Source of the DNA: Parachlamydia sp. | GTDB lineage: Bacteria; Chlamydiota; Chlamydiia; Chlamydiales; Parachlamydiaceae | Assembly (NCBI GenBank): GCA_021298935.1 | Contig: JAJTHR010000072.1 | Coordinates: 1-9,998 of the forward strand | Direction: 5' to 3' | DNA length: 9,998 nucleotides | Shown: piece by piece, positions 5,452 through 9,998 of the stretch | Layout: every line of letters begins with the position of its first letter | How positions within the stretch are numbered: position 1 is the stretch's first letter | Notes under the pieces: generated by a model | Database searches by the model: none | Told to the model about the DNA's origin: nothing | The model's input: the letters and a program-made list of their open reading frames with translations, nothing else | Translations under genes and position numbers: made by a program

Positions 5452-7878
5452 ATGCAAATCCCCCTTTGGTTTCATGCCCTTGCTAAATCTCCCGAGACGC
5501 TGCAAGAAAATTTTTATGCCAAATTAAAAGGGAAGGAGTTAACAAGCGAATTTTTTTTCGAGCTATTGCAATTATTAGGAAGGGGAAACCTCGCCTGTGT
5601 TTCCTGGCCGGCCGAAATGTTGGAAAACTTAAAAAAAGAAGCGCGCCAAAAGGATATCCGGTTTTTATACCTTTTACAAGAAGCGAGGGATAAACTGATC
5701 GATGGCCATTCGCTTTCTCCGCGAAAGTTCGACAAACTTTATGCCATCTCTTTTACTTCTAGGATTAATGTAGAGGAGCTGGCAATCAATGAAATGACCT
5801 CCTATCTGCTCTCTTTATCAATGCCTTTGCATGAATCCATTCGTCTCAATTGCCATCGCATAAAAAAAATCAATTTCTCTCTCGCTTACTATGAAACAAA
5901 AGTGATCAAGGCAGCCGATAAGTTATTTAATTGGCAAAACCCCTCTTCTTTTACCTTGGAAGAGGAACAGCTTCTTTTTAGGAGAGCTGCAACAAAAAGA
6001 GGTCAAAAGGTAAGGACCCTAGGTCATTTGTTTATCCGCTGGGCAGCCCAGTCTCAGTCAATTAACAATTTTCGCTTCGATAAAATCCTTTGCATTAACA
6101 GTCAGCAAACGGCTGCTCGCACAACCTTATCGTTTATGCAGTTTCTTGCCGTTAAAACAATTCATCAATCCATTTTTCATAAAGACTGCCTGCTCCCTCA
6201 GCCCGACTCCTGTCAAGAATTGCGGGATCTGTTTGGGCGCTGCTTTAAAAGCCAGCAGGAGGCTGTCTATTATATCGATTACCTTAATAGCAGTGTACTA
6301 GCGAAGCAATTTGATTTTGATCAGGCCCTTCACCTTTTAAATGAACTGCAGACATCTCAAGATCTTTACCCATTTTTACATTCCGCTCTTCACTACTACC
6401 ATTGTTTATCTAAATATCATTTGGAAGATGGAAAAAGAAAAGGCCTTTTTAAAGCGATTCACTCCTTGGGGGAGGAAAAAAATGAATATAATCGGTGGAT
6501 CCATGAAAAGAGTCAGCGAAAGCCCTTTCCCTTAGACGAATTTTTAAATTTTATAATACAAAAAAAATTGTCTTTGCAAGATACCGGACGCATTGTGTTA
6601 AAATTTGCCATGAGCCTGCCTGCCAAAACTCCGAGCCTGTATTTAAGCTGCCGCCAGCATATTAAACTATTACAAAATATAGAAACCAAGCTTGGATGCC
6701 ATATCCCCAAAAGATTTATTTCTGAAATTCTTTATTTTCAGTCATTTAGAAAAAAAACTCAGGAAATTGAAGAGCTTTCAAATTTTAAAAAAAATATTGA
6801 AGAAAGTTATATTGATTATATCGGTCTCACCAAAGATAGTTATCAGACTTTAAAAGGACTGACTCTTCGGTTATTAAAGAATATCGATGTCGATTTAACG
6901 GAAGGTTTCTTTACGAGAAATAATCGCTTAGATTTTTACCTGGACCATCGATCTGCCCTTGTGACATACCTTTCTTTGGCGGCTTATCCTCTTTCTCCAC
7001 TCATTGAATTTTCCCCATTTATCCCATTAAAGGCTGAAAAAAAGTTTTTTGAGATGAATGCCAACTTGTGCGAATTAAATCCTCTTCATCCGGGTGTTCC
7101 TGAAGGTCCGCAGCAATTAATGAATTGGACAGTGGATCCAAAAATGAATTTTCCCATTTTTCATGTTTGTTTAATTGATTCTCTTGAAAAACCTCAAATT
7201 TCAGCTTATTTTTCCCTTGTTTTACCTCTATCGTTAGAAGAGGAATGGGCCACCCCTTTTTTTGAAACACTTCATTATTTCATTGATCGATTTGGCAGCC
7301 CCTCTCTATCCGAAGAAGATTTTGAAGCAGTCGAAAAAATGAACCAGCACTACGACCTCCCTGATCGGTGCCTGAGTCAGATAGGGGAGTCTGCCGATGC
7401 ATTCGATTCAATTCTTGATCATTCCCCTTTATTAGAACTCTTTTGGCAAAAACAGTCTTCCTTTGGAACTAAAAATCAGGAGGTGAAAGCCGCACTGTTC
7501 AATTTCGTAAAAGAGCTGCGTATTTTATACAAAAAAAGTTGCTATTCGCTCCCTAATAAAAAATTTTCAATTAAGAGACATTTTGATGAAATATCTTTTT
7601 TCTATTTAACTTCTCATTCTCCTGCACTTGGCGAAAAGCTTTACGAAGTATTTAAGCAGCCAAATTTTACAATTGAGTGGGAAGAATTCACTATTGAAAA
7701 AGAAGAAGCTATTCGTATTGAGGGGGAAAACACAACAGGGGTTTTTGATAAGATAAAAATTTCAAATTCAACTAGCCGCAGCCCTCTTATAATCAAATTT
7801 CCACACTTTGAAAGCGTTAAACAATTAATTAAAATCGTGCAATGGCAAATTAGTCTTTTCAAACAACAAAATTATTAA
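5452..7878 (+). CDS. Large soluble protein of unknown function (808 aa)
   Basis: I do not recognise this 808-residue protein. It has no signal peptide and no membrane segment. It is predominantly helical over residues 1-540, with many Leu/Phe-rich amphipathic stretches and basic patches (RAATKRGQKVR, 178-188). A more strand-like part follows at about 565-595 (NFPIFHVCLIDSL to FSLVLPLSL), then helices. The last 85 residues mix strands (FTIEWEEFTIEKEEAIRI, SPLIIKFPHF) with a terminal helix. No Walker, protease, kinase, nuclease or ankyrin/TPR pattern can be picked out by eye. Its ATG lies one base after the stop of the membrane-protein gene, so translation must be coupled by re-initiation. The simplest inference is a cytosolic partner of that membrane protein, with a secreted effector as an alternative. 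The 3' end overlaps the convergent lipocalin gene by 4 bp. Confidence 0.75.
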   Translation: MQIPLWFHALAKSPETLQENFYAKLKGKELTSEFFFELLQLLGRGNLACVSWPAEMLENLKKEARQKDIRFLYLLQEARDKLIDGHSLSPRKFDKLYAISFTSRINVEELAINEMTSYLLSLSMPLHESIRLNCHRIKKINFSLAYYETKVIKAADKLFNWQNPSSFTLEEEQLLFRRAATKRGQKVRTLGHLFIRWAAQSQSINNFRFDKILCINSQQTAARTTLSFMQFLAVKTIHQSIFHKDCLLPQPDSCQELRDLFGRCFKSQQEAVYYIDYLNSSVLAKQFDFDQALHLLNELQTSQDLYPFLHSALHYYHCLSKYHLEDGKRKGLFKAIHSLGEEKNEYNRWIHEKSQRKPFPLDEFLNFIIQKKLSLQDTGRIVLKFAMSLPAKTPSLYLSCRQHIKLLQNIETKLGCHIPKRFISEILYFQSFRKKTQEIEELSNFKKNIEESYIDYIGLTKDSYQTLKGLTLRLLKNIDVDLTEGFFTRNNRLDFYLDHRSALVTYLSLAAYPLSPLIEFSPFIPLKAEKKFFEMNANLCELNPLHPGVPEGPQQLMNWTVDPKMNFPIFHVCLIDSLEKPQISAYFSLVLPLSLEEEWATPFFETLHYFIDRFGSPSLSEEDFEAVEKMNQHYDLPDRCLSQIGESADAFDSILDHSPLLELFWQKQSSFGTKNQEVKAALFNFVKELRILYKKSCYSLPNKKFSIKRHFDEISFFYLTSHSPALGEKLYEVFKQPNFTIEWEEFTIEKEEAIRIEGENTTGVFDKIKISNSTSRSPLIIKFPHFESVKQLIKIVQWQISLFKQQNY

Positions 7879-8423
7879 TCTTGTTTGGTCGGGAGTATAT
7901 TTAATACATTGATATCCGGCATCATCATGACGACCTTATCAAGAATACTTTGGTAGATTTCTCGTGAGGAATGAGGGGTGCGGCTATAAATCCATAGATG
8001 GTCCTGTTCCGGATCGCTTGCAGCGGCATGGCTATAGTCCTCAGCTAATACAATCCACCAAATGTCCCCCTCAGGCAGCCCTTTATATTTCCCGCCCCTT
8101 GGATAGGTGATCTTCCATTTGGAATGGCTGCTATCCAGCATTTCAATCGACCCTTCAGCTTTTTGAATGGATTTGAAAAAACTGTTTGTCTGGCACTGTG
8201 TAGCCATTTTTAACGATCCATCGCTGCCCTTTGAAAAGGTTGCCACCGGATTATGAAAGCATCCTCTGTCCCAGGGAAATTCCAACCGGGCAATCAGGTA
8301 CCATGTTCCTAAGAATTTATCGACATTCAATTGAGGAACGGATTGAAAAGTGGTTGTTTTCACTTCATCTGCCTGCATAGGGGCATAAAGAAGGAGCAAA
8401 CTAAAAAGCGTGTATTTGTACAT
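7875..8423 (-). CDS. blc: Bacterial lipocalin (Blc family), secreted
   Basis: A 182-residue lipocalin. Lipocalins bind small hydrophobic ligands in a beta-barrel, and the bacterial Blc type is linked to lysophospholipid or fatty-acid handling and envelope stress. Visible signatures are the first conserved region LGTWYLIARLEFPWDRGC (38-55, with the G-x-W core at 39-41) and the family's late motif DHLWIYSRTP (141-150), preceded by the usual AEDYSHA...SDPEQ segment. Unlike E. coli Blc, the N-terminus (MYKYTLFSLLLLYAPMQADE) has no lipobox cysteine, so the protein should be released into the periplasm rather than lipid-anchored. Cys55 and Cys77 could form a disulfide. The start is supported by AAAGGA (8435-8430) 6 nt upstream. 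The gene is divergent from the CstB-like gene (80 bp between starts), and its stop overlaps that of the 808-residue gene. Confidence 0.9.
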   Translation of the reverse strand: MYKYTLFSLLLLYAPMQADEVKTTTFQSVPQLNVDKFLGTWYLIARLEFPWDRGCFHNPVATFSKGSDGSLKMATQCQTNSFFKSIQKAEGSIEMLDSSHSKWKITYPRGGKYKGLPEGDIWWIVLAEDYSHAAASDPEQDHLWIYSRTPHSSREIYQSILDKVVMMMPDINVLNILPTKQD

Positions 8424-8503
8424 GGCTAATCCTTTATCATATTTAAATTCTCTTTATCATTTTGAATGTATTTTGTTAATGTGAAATTAAAAGGCCAAGT
8501 TCC

Positions 8504-9898
8504 ATGTTCTTCAAACGCATCCACACGCCCGAGTTGTCGATCAATACATATCTTATTGGAGATGAGTCGCTTAAAATATGCGTTGTCATCGATCCTCCGC
8601 GTAATCCCACCTCTTGCATCATGGCGGCAGAGAGTGCTGAGATGAAAGTTGTGGGAATATTGGAAACCCATGTACATGCCGATTTTGTGTCGGGCGCCAA
8701 AGAATTGAAGCACCAATTAAGAGGACATCCACCCATTTATGCCTCCTGTTTAGGTGGTAAAGAGAGAACGGCTGCGTATGCCGATGTGCAGGTGACCGAT
8801 CGGCAGCAAATTCGATTAGGAACCCTTTGCCTCGAAGCCTGGCATACTCCTGGCCATACCCCCGAGCACTTGATGTGGCTGGTGTTTGATTATGAAAGAG
8901 ACCTTTCTCTTCCTTGGTTTGCCTTTTCGGGTGATGCGGTATTTGTAGGGAGCATTGGCCGGCCCGATCTGTTGGGTGCGGAAAAATTTGAGGAACTAGC
9001 AGAAAAATTATTTGAAACAGTCCATCAGACGCTTGCGATCCTTCCTGACTCTCTTGAAATTTTCCCAGGACATGGGGCGGGTAGCATTTGCGGCAAAGCC
9101 CTAGGCGGATTGGAATGCACAACACTTGGTTATGAGAGGCGCTCAAACCCCTATTTTTTATGCGATGACAAGCCTAAGTGGCCCATTCTCCTCAAAGAAG
9201 GGCTTCCTCCAATTCCCCCCTATTGCAAGCGGGTAAAAGAGCTCAATTTGAAGGGCCCTCCCTTGCTTGAAAGCTTAATTTTAAGTGAACTGCCCGCCAA
9301 TCAATCCCTTGAGGATTTATTTATTTTAGACATTCGCCATCCAGAAGTCTTTGCCCGCTTTCATTTTAAGGGAGCCATTAATATTCCTATGACAAGTTCG
9401 TTTTGCAGGTGGGCCGGCTGGTTTATTCCCGATCAACCGCTTCTTGTCATTACAGATCAGGCTGGCACATTGTCAGAAGTTGTTTCTCTTTTACGCTTGC
9501 TTGGATTCGATCAGCAGATTTACTCCATGAAGATCACCCCGGAAACTGAAAAAACGTGCCGTTCATCCGATAATTTTTGCTGCTTAACCCCCAAAGAGCT
9601 ATCAGTGCGTATGCATGAGGAGAAAGAAGGGGTTCTTGTGCTGGATGTGCGCTCACATTCAGAATGGTGTAAGGGGCATATCATGGATGCCCGCCACCTT
9701 GAATTGAATACATTGCTTCAGGAGATGCATGCCTTACCGCAAGATAAGCTGATTGCTGTTGTCTGCCGCTCAGGCATGCGCGCTTCCACAGCAGCTTCTT
9801 TTTTGAAAAAATTCGGCTACAAGAAAGTAGCCAATGTCAGAGGAGGAATGGAGGAGTGGAAGTTGCTAAAACTGCCTTGTATTACAGAAGAGAGCTAA
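8504..9898 (+). CDS. CstB-like persulfide dioxygenase-rhodanese fusion
   Basis: A 464-residue cytosolic enzyme with the three-part layout of CstB: an ETHE1/CstB-type metallo-beta-lactamase domain (1-245), a degenerate rhodanese (268-350) and an active rhodanese (362-460). CstB-type enzymes oxidise low-molecular-weight persulfides with O2 and pass sulfane sulfur to sulfite, giving thiosulfate. The expected iron ligands are His56 (THVHADF, 55-61), His118 (HTPGHTPEH, 114-122) and Asp144 (FSGDAVFVGSIGRPD, 141-155). FPGHGAG (187-193) follows. Phe61 replaces the His of two-metal hydrolases, as in mononuclear persulfide dioxygenases. In the first rhodanese the catalytic loop reads VITDQAG (315-321) with no Cys, so it is inactive. 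In the second, VCRSGMRA (420-427) supplies Cys421. AAAAGG (8489-8494) precedes the ATG, and the N-terminus MFFKRI...SINTYLIGD fits the family start. No sulfide-sensing regulator is next to it. Confidence 0.92.
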   Translation: MFFKRIHTPELSINTYLIGDESLKICVVIDPPRNPTSCIMAAESAEMKVVGILETHVHADFVSGAKELKHQLRGHPPIYASCLGGKERTAAYADVQVTDRQQIRLGTLCLEAWHTPGHTPEHLMWLVFDYERDLSLPWFAFSGDAVFVGSIGRPDLLGAEKFEELAEKLFETVHQTLAILPDSLEIFPGHGAGSICGKALGGLECTTLGYERRSNPYFLCDDKPKWPILLKEGLPPIPPYCKRVKELNLKGPPLLESLILSELPANQSLEDLFILDIRHPEVFARFHFKGAINIPMTSSFCRWAGWFIPDQPLLVITDQAGTLSEVVSLLRLLGFDQQIYSMKITPETEKTCRSSDNFCCLTPKELSVRMHEEKEGVLVLDVRSHSEWCKGHIMDARHLELNTLLQEMHALPQDKLIAVVCRSGMRASTAASFLKKFGYKKVANVRGGMEEWKLLKLPCITEES

Positions 9899-9998
9899 GA
9901 TTTTAAAAACTCCTAAGGCTCGTTGCCTGCGCCTCTTTCATCGCGTAAAGTCGGGATTATCAGGATTCATAGCCATCTCCTTTTTTAATTATTTATAT
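9899..9998. other. Intergenic tail downstream of the CstB-like gene
   Basis: No complete gene, tRNA or convincing terminator is seen. The only inverted repeat close to the stop is AGGC-TCGTT-GCCT (9916-9928), a 4-bp stem too short to call. The end of the CstB-like transcript therefore cannot be placed. Confidence 0.5.
9938..9976 (-). other. Short minus-strand reading frame with good Shine-Dalgarno
   Basis: AAGGAG (9982-9977, minus strand) sits 6 nt before an ATG at 9970, itself in frame with an ATG at 9976. The frame reads MAMNPDNPDFTR and stops at 9940-9938. A TATAAA (9997-9992) lies further upstream at the window edge. The stop overlaps a second tiny frame (ATG at 9941, MKEAQATSLRSF, stop at 9905-9903). 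Inserting one base near 9943 would instead continue the first frame as DERGAGNEP before a stop. It could be the eroded 5' end of a gene, a leader peptide or chance. Expression is not shown. Confidence 0.25.

Noticed and set aside
8436..8441. TATGAT as -10 of the lipocalin gene
   Set aside because: Transcription would start inside the Shine-Dalgarno (8435-8430), and the -35 at the right distance is poor. The nearby ATGATAAAG direct repeat is too short to interpret.
8619..9146. Long minus-strand open frame within the CstB-like gene
   Set aside because: The plus-strand frame holds all catalytic motifs of the family. The antisense frame gives no recognisable protein.
1..9998. CRISPR array, tRNA, rRNA, IS element or integrase
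   Set aside because: No spaced direct repeats of CRISPR form, no clover-leaf or CCA-ended tRNA-like segment, no transposase or terminal inverted repeats were seen on either strand.

Overview
The window is most likely a chromosomal piece of a member of the Chlamydiae, probably an environmental lineage related to Parachlamydia/Waddlia rather than Chlamydia proper. This is inferred from the moderate AT-richness, a tyrosine/cysteine-repeat secreted protein of the kind expected in a disulfide-hardened envelope, a Phe-terminated outer-membrane barrel with many cysteines, a proline-rich coiled-coil protein that looks like an effector, and several long genes with no recognisable family. No rRNA, tRNA or housekeeping marker is present, so the taxonomic call is an inference.

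Layout. (1) 188-802 (+): small secreted protein with seven tandem 12-residue Cys/Tyr/Pro repeats. It has a consensus extended -10 and a strong Shine-Dalgarno in front and a 10-bp-stem hairpin behind. (2) 860-2254 (-): proline-rich, coiled-coil protein of unknown function, convergent with gene 1 and driven by a good minus-strand promoter at 2282-2310. (3) 2390-7878 (+): four co-directional genes. They encode a small outer-membrane beta-barrel, an exported or membrane-anchored 236-residue protein, a 502-residue polytopic membrane protein apparently built from six transmembrane hairpins, and an 808-residue soluble protein. The last three are separated by only 9 bp and 1 bp and look translationally coupled. 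(4) 7875-8423 (-): bacterial lipocalin (Blc family), whose stop codon overlaps that of the 808-residue gene. (5) 8504-9898 (+): CstB-like persulfide dioxygenase made of a metallo-beta-lactamase domain, a degenerate rhodanese domain and an active rhodanese domain, divergent from the lipocalin. (6) 9899-9998: intergenic, with only a short minus-strand reading frame behind a good Shine-Dalgarno.

Working together. Only the lipocalin and the CstB-like enzyme can be given a function with confidence. The CstB-like enzyme should oxidise low-molecular-weight persulfides and handle sulfane sulfur in the cytosol. The lipocalin is probably a periplasmic or envelope carrier of a hydrophobic ligand. The four plus-strand genes in the middle are the main unknown: their predicted locations (outer membrane, periplasmic face, inner membrane, cytosol) would together span the envelope, and the last three at least are probably one transcript. 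This is the best candidate here for an undescribed system, although nothing in the sequence reveals its function.
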